Shown here: positions 44,451 to 52,906 of the stretch, piece after piece
Position numbering within the stretch: the first letter of the stretch is position 1
Layout of the letters: each line of letters begins with the position of its first letter
DNA from: Thiocapsa imhoffii
GTDB taxonomy: Bacteria; Pseudomonadota; Gammaproteobacteria; Chromatiales; Chromatiaceae
NCBI RefSeq assembly: GCF_016583985.1
Contig: NZ_NRSD01000003.1
Span: forward strand, 186,001-250,000
Reading direction: 5' to 3'
DNA: 64,000 nt
Position numbers and translations under genes: made by a program
The notes under the pieces: generated by a model
What the model saw: the letters and a program-made list of their open reading frames with translations, nothing else
What the model was told of the DNA's origin: nothing
Database searches by the model: none

Positions 44451-44896
44451 ACGCGGGCGCAGACGGGGAGATGGTCTCGTCGTGCGTTTCGGCGTGCTCC
44501 CCGGGGTGCTCAAGCGCTTCCATGAGTCGATCCGGAGTCTTGCTGAGTGTTTTCGCTACCCCAAGCTTAGACCCGTCCCATCACGCCCTGCTCATGCTGC
44601 GGTGCGCTGGTACGCGAGGACGCGCCGCCCGATCGCGCGAGCGAAGACTTGCACGGTCTCGGTGTCATGGAAGCGGACAACCCGGTTCTGTTCGATTTTC
44701 ATGGGAAGTGGTTTGGTGTGTCGCTCAGGGAAAGCGCAGCAGGATAGCCGGCCAGGTCGGAGGGCGTCACGGGAACCTGCGCGCGATCTGGGCATGCTCT
44801 TGACGCTGAGTCATCCTCCGGTCTCGGGGCCTCCGCCCGGCCGCCGGCGTGATGCTGGTAACCCGATAACAGCAAATCAATCAGAGAGACAGAATC
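44451..44896. other. Intergenic stretch after transposase debris
   Basis: This 446-base stretch has open frames on the plus strand but only low-complexity Arg/Ser-rich text. The last 20 bases hold the ribosome site for the secreted protein gene. No promoter could be assigned. Confidence 0.4.
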
Positions 44897-46126
44897 ATGC
44901 GTGCACCTGCTCTTTGCCTGCTCGCCGGCGCCCTACTGGCTGCAAGCGGCCCTGTAGCCGCGGAATGGCGCGTCCTGGAAGAAGCCCGCGAGATCATCAA
45001 TATCTCCTCGGTGCTGTCAGGTCGCCCCGACTTACCCGTCCAGACGTATAAGAGCGCCGGTGACAATCCGGTCCCGGACGATGTCTGGCCGTCGTACGAA
45101 TTGAGCCTGCCGTTTCTCAAGAACACCACGCGCAACCTGCAGTTCAACGAATCGGCATTCCTGGCTTCTCCGGGCGCGCCCATCGGTGTCACGTCCTATA
45201 TCACGACTCCGGACGGCTACACCTGGGCGGCTATGTCCGAGGCCATCAATGCTCTATGGCCTTACGATCCGGCGGCGTATGACCCTCCATCCAGTATCAA
45301 CACGTATTTTGCCGGCAACTTCGAGGTCACGCCGCCGCCCGGCGTGGTCAAGGTGACCGTCAACTACAAGGGTCAGAACATGAAGTTCTGGGCGTATGCC
45401 GGCGGCGCCGCACCTGGCCGGGGTTCGGTCGCGTTGGACCGCTATTTCGTCACGGACGCATGGGGCAACGAGTACATCATGCACGCGTCAGGCGAGCGCG
45501 ATGCGGCCGACGTGCGTGCGGCGTTCGATCGAGCGGTCCTGCCGCCCGGCTGGAGAAAGTCCATCCGGCGACTGGGCCGCGACCTTGTGCTCCGGCCCGC
45601 GGTAAGTGACGACCCCAACGCGCGCTTCCACTACCTCGTCATCCGCGACAGCGCGGATAACACCTACCATCAGGTCGGCTGGAGCAGGCGCGGCTCGCTC
45701 GCGGCTCAGGTGCCGGGAATGCCGATCTGGGGGAGCCTGGGCCGCGACATCCTGACCGGCGACGCCGACGGTGTGCGCGACGACCTGATGTACGGCGGAG
45801 GCGGCGGCGACCTGTTCCGGCCGGGACTCGGCACGAACACCGTCTGGGGCAGCAGCCAGGCCGTAGACACGGTAGAGTTGCCGGGATGGCTCGGCGACTA
45901 CATGCTCGTGTGGCAGAGCGAGGACGGGGCGTCCTTCTCACTCTCCGGTTCGGACTCTTTTCATACGCTCCACCACATCGACAGGCTACGGTTCAAGGAT
46001 GGAGGCACTGTGAGGGTGGCGGACTTCCTCGGCCGGCCGCGAGTCCGCGATCCTAGGTGTTACTGGCCACCTAAACTGGCCCACAAACGGCCACTTCTTT
46101 TGAACCATCCCGGAGTGTGCTTTTAG
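44897..46126 (+). CDS. Secreted protein with RTX-like segment, 3' end altered
   Basis: This 409-residue protein has a clear signal peptide (MRAPALCLLAGALLAASGPVAA). The mature region starts with an unrecognised beta-rich domain (YELSLPFLKNTTRNLQFNES, YITTPDGYTWAAMSEAIN, VKVTVNYKGQNMKFWAYAGG, YFVTDAWGNEYIMHASG). A Ca-binding RTX-type turn follows near residue 280 (LGRDILTGDADGVRDDLMYG then GGGGDLFRPG) with FSLSGSDSFHTLHHIDRLRF, the pattern at the end of RTX blocks. From base 46058 the frame runs into sequence that looks like an IS21-family end, so the last 22 residues are probably not native. The cargo role is unknown. Confidence 0.7.
   Translation: MRAPALCLLAGALLAASGPVAAEWRVLEEAREIINISSVLSGRPDLPVQTYKSAGDNPVPDDVWPSYELSLPFLKNTTRNLQFNESAFLASPGAPIGVTSYITTPDGYTWAAMSEAINALWPYDPAAYDPPSSINTYFAGNFEVTPPPGVVKVTVNYKGQNMKFWAYAGGAAPGRGSVALDRYFVTDAWGNEYIMHASGERDAADVRAAFDRAVLPPGWRKSIRRLGRDLVLRPAVSDDPNARFHYLVIRDSADNTYHQVGWSRRGSLAAQVPGMPIWGSLGRDILTGDADGVRDDLMYGGGGGDLFRPGLGTNTVWGSSQAVDTVELPGWLGDYMLVWQSEDGASFSLSGSDSFHTLHHIDRLRFKDGGTVRVADFLGRPRVRDPRCYWPPKLAHKRPLLLNHPGVCF
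46058..46100. mobile_element. IS21-family-like terminal sequence
   Basis: The stretch TGTTACTGGCCACCTAAACT followed by GGCCCACAAACGGCCAC has the repeated TGGCC(C)AC spacing typical of IS21-family ends. No istA or istB gene remains. It lies inside the 3' end of the secreted protein's reading frame. Confidence 0.4.
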
Positions 46127-46129
46127 GTT

Positions 46130-46157
46130 GTGCAGCCTCAGACTGCGCGGTTTTTTT
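46130..46157 (+). terminator. Intrinsic terminator after the secreted protein gene
   Basis: GTGCAG (46130-46135) pairs with CTGCGC (46143-46148) with one G-U pair across a seven-base loop, followed by GG and seven T residues. It begins four bases after the stop codon, so it probably ends the 44897-46126 transcript. Confidence 0.55.
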
Positions 46158-46193
46158 CCGGTTGGGGATGCAGGAGCAGGAGTGGGTCATGAG

Positions 46194-46226
46194 TCACCAT
46201 CCCCCGGCAAAGCCGGGGGATGGTGA
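46194..46226. repeat. REP-like 15-bp hairpin
   Basis: TCACCATCCCCCGGC (46194-46208) pairs perfectly with 46212-46226 around an AAA loop. The G/C-rich stem with a tiny loop resembles REP elements or the subterminal hairpins of IS200/IS605 elements. Only one copy was noticed in the window. Confidence 0.6.
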
Positions 46227-46415
46227 CTTTAGAACCCGTGGCCACCTTCCTTCTAGACCTGGGCGGCCCCTTTCTCCGAAATACGCAAGCGTTGCTTCGC
46301 TCAAGTGCGGCTCTGGTTGGTTGCTGATGGGTGGGGCTTGGGTCGGTGCGGTGGATGCAGATAGGTAGGCCGGCAGTGCGCCCTGCCGCTCGGCTGGTCT
46401 GACGCCGCTGGCGTT

Positions 46416-46487
46416 CAGGTCCAGGCGGTCGTGATCGTCGCCGGCAACAACCTGCTCCAGCCCATCCGGGGCGGCCTAGGCGCAACG
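46416..46487 (-). pseudogene. Remnant of the TPR-like gene
   Basis: This short stretch aligns with 43359-43440, the 3' part of the TPR-like gene (shared CCAGGCGGTCGTGATCGTCG), with several substitutions and a gap of about 14 bases. It is joined directly to spacer copy B, with the equivalent of 43441-43896 missing. Confidence 0.65.
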
Positions 46488-46752
46488 CAGGTGCCGTCGT
46501 GCAGCGTTGGTCGTTGATGTCGACCGGGGGGCCGGCATGGGACGCGGGGATCTTGATCGGCAGATCTCCGTAGACAACGACCGCGGACAGCAATTAGGTC
46601 ACACGCAGCAAAGACCGAGCCAGCCTTTGATATCGCTGTTCCGATCGGGTCCTGTCGCCAACGGCGGGTGCTGGCTGGGGGCTTTGTGACAGTCTCCCAG
46701 GGTGTTGACTGTCATCTCTGCGACAGACACGGACGATTGTGTTGGGACCATC
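46488..46752. repeat. Spacer direct repeat, copy B (265 bases)
   Basis: This is the near-identical partner of 43897-44160, in direct orientation. It joins the TPR remnant to the 3' end of the intact AAA-nuclease gene, which ends nine bases further on. Confidence 0.9.
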
Positions 46753-46761
46753 CACCTCGGC

Positions 46762-48333
46762 TCAGGCGCGCACCAACTCGATGGATCGCCCGTGTGGACT
46801 CACCGTCGTGCTGCTTGCGGTGCGCTCGGCCATCGGCGGTTGATCGGCGCGCCGGTCGAAGATGACCAGCCAGCCGCTGCTCAACCCCAGACCGGCCAGA
46901 TAGCCGTCCAGTTGGATCAACCCCTCGGTCAGCGGGTCCGGTGCGCCGTCGCGCCAGACCTTGAGTTCCATCCCCAGGGTGACCGCGCCATAGCGTAGGC
47001 ACAGATCCATCCGCCCCATGCCGATGGCGTATTCGCGCTCCAACGTCCCGCCGCCGTTGACCACCCGATGCAGGAAGGCCATCAGGACCAGATGCGGGGC
47101 GATCTCGTGATAGGGCGCGCTGCGCAGCAGGGGCTCGCCGTGTTGGCGCCAGAAGGCGAGGAAGGCTTCCAGCAAAGCAGTAGGATTCAGGCTACCGTCG
47201 GCGTTGAGCCAAGTTGGATAGATTTGTGGCAGGGAGGCTTGCGGGGTAAAGGCCAGAGTGCGCGGTAGGACCTCGCGGTAGATCGGGTTGGCGATCGTCA
47301 AGCCGCCGTTGCCCTGGCGCAGTAGGCCTAGGTCGAGCAGATACTGGATGTCGTCGTCCGGGACGTCGCCCAAAGCGGTGCCGGCGAGCATCGGCTCGAT
47401 GACATGGCGAACTCGGGGTTCCCGCAGCTTATACGCGAGCTGATCGAGATGGGTGACGCGCTCCAGGATCAGCGCCTCCTTGGCCTGATCGATCAGCGCC
47501 AGGGTGATAGGCCGGGTCCGATCGCGTCCCTCGGGCAACTCAAAACAGGCACGGTAAGCCAGGGTATTGACCAACCAGGGCTGGCCTTGGGTGAGGTCCC
47601 AGACCCGGTCCAGTGCCTCGGAGGTGAAGACCTGCCCGGTCTCGGCGGTATGCCGCAGCAGTAAGGTCCGCACCTCCGCGGCACTGAAATCATCCAGCCG
47701 CAACGACTTGGCCTTGATGTTGAAGGCGCTGCCGCCGGTGATGGGATCACGCTCTGAGCTCCCATGGATGCGGTAGTCGCGCAGATCGCGCACCCCGCAG
47801 AGGATCAGGGTCTGCGGGAAGCCGTTCGGACGCTGGGTGTAGCCGGCGCGCACCTGGCGCAGCAGCGAGATCAGGGTGTCGCCCACCAGGGCATCGACCT
47901 CGTCGAGCAGCAGCACCGCGGGGCGTGCGTCAGCAGCCGCCCAGTATTCCAACAGTTGAAAGAGCCGATCGCCGGCCGGCACCAGCGCTCCGTCGGCCCG
48001 AACCCAGTTATTCAGCCGCGAGTCTTGCAGATAATGTTGCGCAGAACGCGCGAGCACACTGCAGATGATGGCCATGCCGCGCTCGACATCCTCGCGTGCC
48101 GCCTGCGCCCCTTCGATGTTGGCGTAGCAGGCCCGATAAAGGCCTGTGCGATTCAGATGGTCCATCAGCGCCAACAGACAGGTAGTCTTGCCAGTCTGGC
48201 GCGGGGCGTGGAGCAGGAAATACTTCTTCTGCTCGATGAACGTCAGGATTTCGTTCAGATCCCAGCGTTCGAGCGGTGGCAGACTGTAGTGGTCCGTTGG
48301 TCGAACCGGCCCTTCGGTGTTGAAAAAACGCAT
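46762..48333 (-). CDS. AAA ATPase fused to PD-(D/E)XK-like nuclease domain
   Basis: This 523-residue protein has an N-terminal AAA/STAND-like ATPase with Walker A HAPRQTGKTT (K49, T50), Walker B AVLLLDEVDALV (D144, E145) and a helical lid. A winged-helix-like middle section follows (DIQYLLDLGLLRQGNGGLTIANPIYREVL). The C-terminal domain carries GRMDLCLRYGAVTLGMELKVW, placing D443, E456 and K458 in a PD-(D/E)XK nuclease arrangement. This architecture (AAA-ATPase-like plus PDDEXK) is common in patchily distributed bacterial genes of unknown, possibly defence or mobile-element, function. A broken copy of its Walker region at 44271 shows the gene was once duplicated. Confidence 0.8.
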   Translation of the reverse strand: MRFFNTEGPVRPTDHYSLPPLERWDLNEILTFIEQKKYFLLHAPRQTGKTTCLLALMDHLNRTGLYRACYANIEGAQAAREDVERGMAIICSVLARSAQHYLQDSRLNNWVRADGALVPAGDRLFQLLEYWAAADARPAVLLLDEVDALVGDTLISLLRQVRAGYTQRPNGFPQTLILCGVRDLRDYRIHGSSERDPITGGSAFNIKAKSLRLDDFSAAEVRTLLLRHTAETGQVFTSEALDRVWDLTQGQPWLVNTLAYRACFELPEGRDRTRPITLALIDQAKEALILERVTHLDQLAYKLREPRVRHVIEPMLAGTALGDVPDDDIQYLLDLGLLRQGNGGLTIANPIYREVLPRTLAFTPQASLPQIYPTWLNADGSLNPTALLEAFLAFWRQHGEPLLRSAPYHEIAPHLVLMAFLHRVVNGGGTLEREYAIGMGRMDLCLRYGAVTLGMELKVWRDGAPDPLTEGLIQLDGYLAGLGLSSGWLVIFDRRADQPPMAERTASSTTVSPHGRSIELVRA

Positions 48334-48908
48334 CTCAGGGTCTCCGGGACTCGGGGCAGATGGAATCGACTAACCACCATGCGGACCCTGATCCGTCTGG
48401 TGCGGTGGTGTGATTCACCTTACTGCTCTCGGCACGGATCAGTTGCAGCGCTCGGGACGTCTGGTGGACTCGTCTAAGGGGAGCGCTTGCAGGGTTGAGT
48501 CCGGGCCATCGCAGGGTCGTGGCGAGCAGGGACTCAAGCTTCAGCGGCTCGAAGGTGCAACGAAATCATAATCGAAGCGGCCCATCATCACCCACCACCT
48601 GGCCATGATTTGACGTGCCATGAAGCGGATTGGCAGGCTGTACTCACAGCGAACCCTGCTGGTGCCCACCTTGCATTGACCCGACATGGATGCTTGCCTA
48701 TTATTTAGTAATCAGTTGAAACCTCGCTGTTGCCGCAGCGACAGATGGATTGCATCAGGCGCTGTGGCCTCCCGAAGCGAATGAGTTGTCAGATTGCGAT
48801 CAGCTTAGGATGACTCAGGTCGCGGTCGATCTCTCGAATTGACGATCGCGCTCACAACACCCTCCGCGACCTCATGGATTTCGGAGAATCAGTCAGGGAT
48901 TTTCGATC
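48334..48908. other. Intergenic region upstream of the export operon
   Basis: This 575-base stretch lies between the divergent AAA gene and the HlyD gene. No coding frame with recognisable text was found. It contains the promoter candidate listed separately and an AT-rich patch around 48699-48720 that stands out from the GC-rich surroundings. Confidence 0.45.
48676..48704 (+). promoter_or_regulatory. Sigma-70-type promoter candidate for the HlyD-ABC operon
   Basis: TTGACC and TATTAT each match the consensus hexamers at five of six positions and are exactly 17 bases apart. Transcription would start near 48711, giving a leader of about 200 bases before the GTG at 48909, long enough to hold regulatory RNA structure or an operator. 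Confidence 0.5.
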
Positions 48909-49949
48909 GTGATCGCACGTCAACGCCTGATTCCGCTTGTTGTCTTGTTGCTGGTACTTTCCACCGCTGGCGGCGGCCTGGCCTGGTACCTCAATCGTTC
49001 GGAGCCAGATCGCTCCATCCTCACCCTCTACGGCAATATCGACATCCGTCAGGTCCAGCTCGCGTTCAACGATGCCGATCGGATCACGGAGATCCACGTC
49101 GAGGAAGGCGACCGCGTCACCCGGGGGCAACTGGTCGCAAGTCTTGACCTGGCGCGTTTCCAGCATTCAGTCGCCCTTTCCCAGGCCGACCTAGCCGCAC
49201 GTCAGGCGACCCTAGATCGGCTGCGTGCCGGGAGCCGGCCGCAGGAGATTGCCCAGGCCCAAGACGCGGTCGATGCCGCCGAGGCGGCGCTGCGCAACGC
49301 CCAGGGCGTCTCGAAGCGGCAGCAGGGCCTGGCGCAGAAAGGCTTCGTCTCGGCACAAGAGCTCGACGATGTGGCCGAGATCCTGAAGACCGCCGAGGCG
49401 AATCTCAAGCGGACTCAAGAGGCCCTGGAGCTGGCGCGCTTGGGTCCACGTGTCGAGGAGATCAACGCCGCCGCGGCCGAGGTACAGGCCAGCCAGGCGG
49501 CGCTGGCGCTCGCCGAGAAGGCACTGAACGACGCGAAACTGATGGCTCCCGAAGCAGGTGTGATCGAGAACCGCATCCTGCAGGTCGGGGACATGGCCTC
49601 ACCGCAGATCCCCGTTGTCACCATTGCGCTGGATGACCCGGTCTGGGCGCGCGTTTATGTGCCCGAGCCCGAGCTGGGCCACCTGCAGCCCGGGATGCGC
49701 GCCGAGATCTTCTCCGACAGTTTTCCCAATCAGCCGTTTCCGGGCTGGATCGGCTCCATCTCGCCGACCGCCGAGTTCACCCCGAAATCCGTCCAGACCA
49801 CCGAACTGCGCACACAATTGGTCTATCGCGTCCGCGTCTTCGCCTGCAACCCGGAGGGCCGGCTGCGCTTGGGGATGCCGGTGACCGTACACGTTCCCAT
49901 GATCGATAACCCGCCCCGCGCGGTCGCCAGCGATGTCTGCCAAGACTGA
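48909..49949 (+). CDS. HlyD-family membrane fusion protein (YhiI/YbhG-like)
   Basis: This 346-residue periplasmic adaptor is anchored by an N-terminal helix (LIPLVVLLLVLSTAGGGLAWYL). A lipoyl-like half (YGNIDIRQVQLAFNDADRI, IHVEEGDRVTRGQLVASLD) is followed by a long alpha hairpin (residues about 85-200), the second lipoyl half (LMAPEAGVIENRILQVGDMA) and a beta-barrel region (WARVYVPEPELGHLQPGMRAEI). It links the ABC transporter below to an outer-membrane channel, probably TolC. It starts with GTG. The last 17 bases overlap the ATPase gene. Confidence 0.92.
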   Translation: MIARQRLIPLVVLLLVLSTAGGGLAWYLNRSEPDRSILTLYGNIDIRQVQLAFNDADRITEIHVEEGDRVTRGQLVASLDLARFQHSVALSQADLAARQATLDRLRAGSRPQEIAQAQDAVDAAEAALRNAQGVSKRQQGLAQKGFVSAQELDDVAEILKTAEANLKRTQEALELARLGPRVEEINAAAAEVQASQAALALAEKALNDAKLMAPEAGVIENRILQVGDMASPQIPVVTIALDDPVWARVYVPEPELGHLQPGMRAEIFSDSFPNQPFPGWIGSISPTAEFTPKSVQTTELRTQLVYRVRVFACNPEGRLRLGMPVTVHVPMIDNPPRAVASDVCQD

Positions 49950-51768
49950 GCTGGCGCTCGTGCTGGCGGGTGTCGACAAACAGTTTCGCCAGGGCAAGCG
50001 ATCGACCCAGGCGCTCACACAGCTCAGTGTGCAGGTGCAGCGTGGGCGGATCACCGGTCTGATGGGGCCGGATGGGGCCGGCAAGACCACCTTGATGCGT
50101 CTGGCCGCGGCACTGCTGCATCCGGATGCTGGCGAAGTTCAGGTGCTGGGGCTCGATACCCGCACGCAAGCGTCTCTGATCCAACAGCAAATCGGCTACA
50201 TGCCGCAGCGCTTCGGCCTCTACGAGGAGCTGAGCCTGCGCGAAAATCTCGATCTCTACGCCGACCTGCAAGGACTTCCGGATGCCGAGCGAGCGGCCCG
50301 TTGCGCCGAGCTGCTGCGGCTCACCGCGCTCAGCCCCTTCGCCGCGCGCCGCGCCGGCGACCTCTCCGGCGGCATGAAACAGAAGCTGGGGCTGGCCTGT
50401 ACCCTGCTGCGGGCGCCGACACTGCTGCTGCTTGATGAACCGACGGTGGGCGTCGACCCGATCTCGCGGCGCGAGCTCTGGTCGATCATCCAGACGCTGC
50501 ACGGGCAAGGGGCGACCGTGCTGGTCAGCACCGCCTATCTGGACGAGGCCGAGCGTTGCGACGACATCATCCTGCTCGATCAGGGTCGGTGCTTGGCGCA
50601 GCAGCCTCCGGCGGCCTTTACGGCCCCACTCGCCGGTCACTGCTGGCGGGTACGCCATGCCGGAATGCATCGTCGTGCCTTGCAGGAGAGCTTGCTGACT
50701 CGCCCCGGGGTCCGTGACGCGACCCTGCAGGCCGAGGGCGTGCGGGTGCTGCTCGCGGAGAACCCGCCACAGCCGGCACCAGACGAGGACTGGCAACCGC
50801 AACCGCCGCGCTTCGAGGATGCCTTCATCAGCCTGCTGTCGCCACCGTCCACGCCAGGACAACCAGCGCCAGCGATGTCCACGCCATCGCGTGATCAGCG
50901 CGCATCAGACCCAGTGCCGCGATCCTCGGCTGTAACTGTCGATGGGGGCATGGCCCCGGCGCCGCGCGCGGGATCGACACAGCCACCCGCCGCGACTTCG
51001 TCATCCGAACCGGTGATCGAGGTTCAGAATCTGCGCCGATCCTTCGGCAGCTTCGAGGCCGTCAAGGACATCAGCTTCTCGGTGACACGCGGCGAGGTCT
51101 TCGGTCTGCTCGGAGCGAATGGGGCCGGCAAGACCACCACCTTTCGCATGCTTTGCGGGCTGCTGCCGGCCAGCTCGGGCGTGCTGCGCGTCGCCGGTGT
51201 CGATGTGCGTCAGGCGACCGCAACGGCGCGCGCCCGGATCGGCTATGTCGCACAGAAATTTGCCCTCTACGGCAACCTGAGCACGCAGCAGAACCTCCAC
51301 TTCTTCGCCTCCGCCTATGGGTTGCGCGGCGCACGGCGCCAGGCGCGTTTGGCCTGGGCCGAGCAGGAATTCGCGCTCACCGACTATCTCGGCACCAATA
51401 CCGGCGCGCTGCCACTCGGCTTCAAGCAACGCCTTGCCCTGGCCTGCGCGCTGATGCACGAGCCGCGGATCCTGTTCCTGGACGAGCCCACCTCGGGCGT
51501 CGATCCGCTGGCGCGACGCGCCTTCTGGCGGCGGATCAATCATCTCGCCGAGTCGGGCGTCACCATCATGGTCACCACCCACTTCATGGACGAGGCCGAG
51601 TATTGCGACCATCTGGTGTTGATGTCGCGCGGTGAGGTGCTGGCCTTCGGCTCGCCACAGGCGATCCGGGCACAGGCGACGACGCCAGACCACCCAGAAC
51701 CGAGCATGGAGGACGCTTTCGTCCAGCTCATCCAGACCCACGAGTCTGATTCCCGGCAGGCGGCATGA
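49933..51768 (+). CDS. ABC transporter ATPase with two fused nucleotide-binding domains (YbhF-like)
   Basis: This 611-residue protein carries two ATPase units in tandem. The first (about residues 8-300) has Walker A GPDGAGKTT, signature LSGGMKQK and Walker B LLLLDEPTVGVD. A Pro/Ser-rich linker follows. The second (about 355-600) has GANGAGKTT and LFLDEPTSGVD but a divergent signature, LPLGFKQR. The design matches YbhF-type exporters, where one chain supplies both ATP sites for the two permeases encoded next (YbhS- and YbhR-like). YbhFSR exports cationic drugs and Na/Li ions in E. coli; the substrate here is unknown. Confidence 0.92.
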   Translation: MSAKTELALVLAGVDKQFRQGKRSTQALTQLSVQVQRGRITGLMGPDGAGKTTLMRLAAALLHPDAGEVQVLGLDTRTQASLIQQQIGYMPQRFGLYEELSLRENLDLYADLQGLPDAERAARCAELLRLTALSPFAARRAGDLSGGMKQKLGLACTLLRAPTLLLLDEPTVGVDPISRRELWSIIQTLHGQGATVLVSTAYLDEAERCDDIILLDQGRCLAQQPPAAFTAPLAGHCWRVRHAGMHRRALQESLLTRPGVRDATLQAEGVRVLLAENPPQPAPDEDWQPQPPRFEDAFISLLSPPSTPGQPAPAMSTPSRDQRASDPVPRSSAVTVDGGMAPAPRAGSTQPPAATSSSEPVIEVQNLRRSFGSFEAVKDISFSVTRGEVFGLLGANGAGKTTTFRMLCGLLPASSGVLRVAGVDVRQATATARARIGYVAQKFALYGNLSTQQNLHFFASAYGLRGARRQARLAWAEQEFALTDYLGTNTGALPLGFKQRLALACALMHEPRILFLDEPTSGVDPLARRAFWRRINHLAESGVTIMVTTHFMDEAEYCDHLVLMSRGEVLAFGSPQAIRAQATTPDHPEPSMEDAFVQLIQTHESDSRQAA

Positions 51769-51778
51769 GGGGGCGCGG

Positions 51779-52894
51779 ATGAACCGCCAACGGCTCCGTG
51801 GTCTGATCCGTAAGGAGTTTCTACAGGTGCTGCGCGATCCCTCGGCGATTGCCATCGCCTTCGTGCTGCCGGTCATCCTCTTGCTCTTATTCGGCTACGG
51901 CGTCTCGTTGGATGCACGCGAGGTGCCGATCGCCGTGGTCATCGACTCACCGACCCCGCAAACCGCGAGCTTCGTCGCTGGTCTGGACTATTCGCCCTAC
52001 TTCGCGCCCAGGTACGTCGCCACCGCCGCCGCGGCGAGTGAGGCACTGATGGCCGGCCAGGTCAGCGGGATTCTGTGGCTGCGCGGCGATTTTGACCGGC
52101 TGCTGCTGACCGGCCGAACCGCGCCGATTGGGGTGTGGCTGAACGCGGTGGATGCGAATCACGCGACCCTGCTCCGCGGTTATCTGGAGGGCGTCTGGCA
52201 GGACTGGATGTTGATCCAGGCCGAAACCGCGGGCCTTGCACTGGCGATGCCGGTGGTGGCCGAGCCGCGCATCTGGTTCAACCCAGCGGTGCGCAGCCGT
52301 GATTTCCTGGTGCCCGGGCTGATCGCGGTCATCATGACCCTGATCGGCGCACTGCTGACCGCCCTGGTGATTGCCCGCGAGTGGGAGCGCGGCACCATGG
52401 AGGCGCTGATGGCCAGTCCCGTCACCATGGGCGAAATCCTGCTTGGTAAGCTCATCCCCTATTTCTTGCTCGGCATGGGCGGACTGCTGCTGTCGGTGGC
52501 GATGGCGGTGTGGCTGTTCCAGGTGCCGCTAGTCGGCAGCTTCTGGCTGCTGGTGCTCTGCTCGGCGTTGTTCCTGCTGGTGGCACTGGGCATGGGACTG
52601 TTGATCTCGACCCTGGCCAAGAACCAGTTCGTGGCCGGACAGGTCGCGATCATCGTCACCTTTCTGCCGGCCTTCATCCTCTCCGGCTTCATCTTCGATA
52701 TCCGCTCCATGCCCGAAGCGGTGCAGATCATCACCCATCTGGTGGCGGCGCGCTTCTATGTCGCCATCCTGCAGACGCTGTTCCTGGCCGGCAATGTCTG
52801 GCCGCTGATCCTGACCAATGCCGCCGCCCTGCTGCTGATGATGCTGATCTTTCTGGGCATCACCCGCGCCAAGTCGCGCAAACGGCTCGACTAG
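51779..52894 (+). CDS. ABC-2 type permease (YbhS-like)
   Basis: This 371-residue permease has an N-terminal helix (IAFVLPVILLLLFGYGVSLDA), a large periplasmic loop and five C-terminal helices including the ABC-2 signature region (EWERGTMEALMASPVTMGEILLGKLIPYF). The first 20 residues (MNRQRLRGLIRKEFLQVLRD) are typical of YbhS. The frame is open back to 51632 inside the ATPase gene, but the ATG at 51779 has a G-rich ribosome site (GAGGGGG) and is the normal start. It follows the ATPase stop by ten bases and precedes the second permease by twelve. Confidence 0.92.
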   Translation: MNRQRLRGLIRKEFLQVLRDPSAIAIAFVLPVILLLLFGYGVSLDAREVPIAVVIDSPTPQTASFVAGLDYSPYFAPRYVATAAAASEALMAGQVSGILWLRGDFDRLLLTGRTAPIGVWLNAVDANHATLLRGYLEGVWQDWMLIQAETAGLALAMPVVAEPRIWFNPAVRSRDFLVPGLIAVIMTLIGALLTALVIAREWERGTMEALMASPVTMGEILLGKLIPYFLLGMGGLLLSVAMAVWLFQVPLVGSFWLLVLCSALFLLVALGMGLLISTLAKNQFVAGQVAIIVTFLPAFILSGFIFDIRSMPEAVQIITHLVAARFYVAILQTLFLAGNVWPLILTNAAALLLMMLIFLGITRAKSRKRLD

Positions 52895-52906
52895 GCGCTT
52901 CAGACC

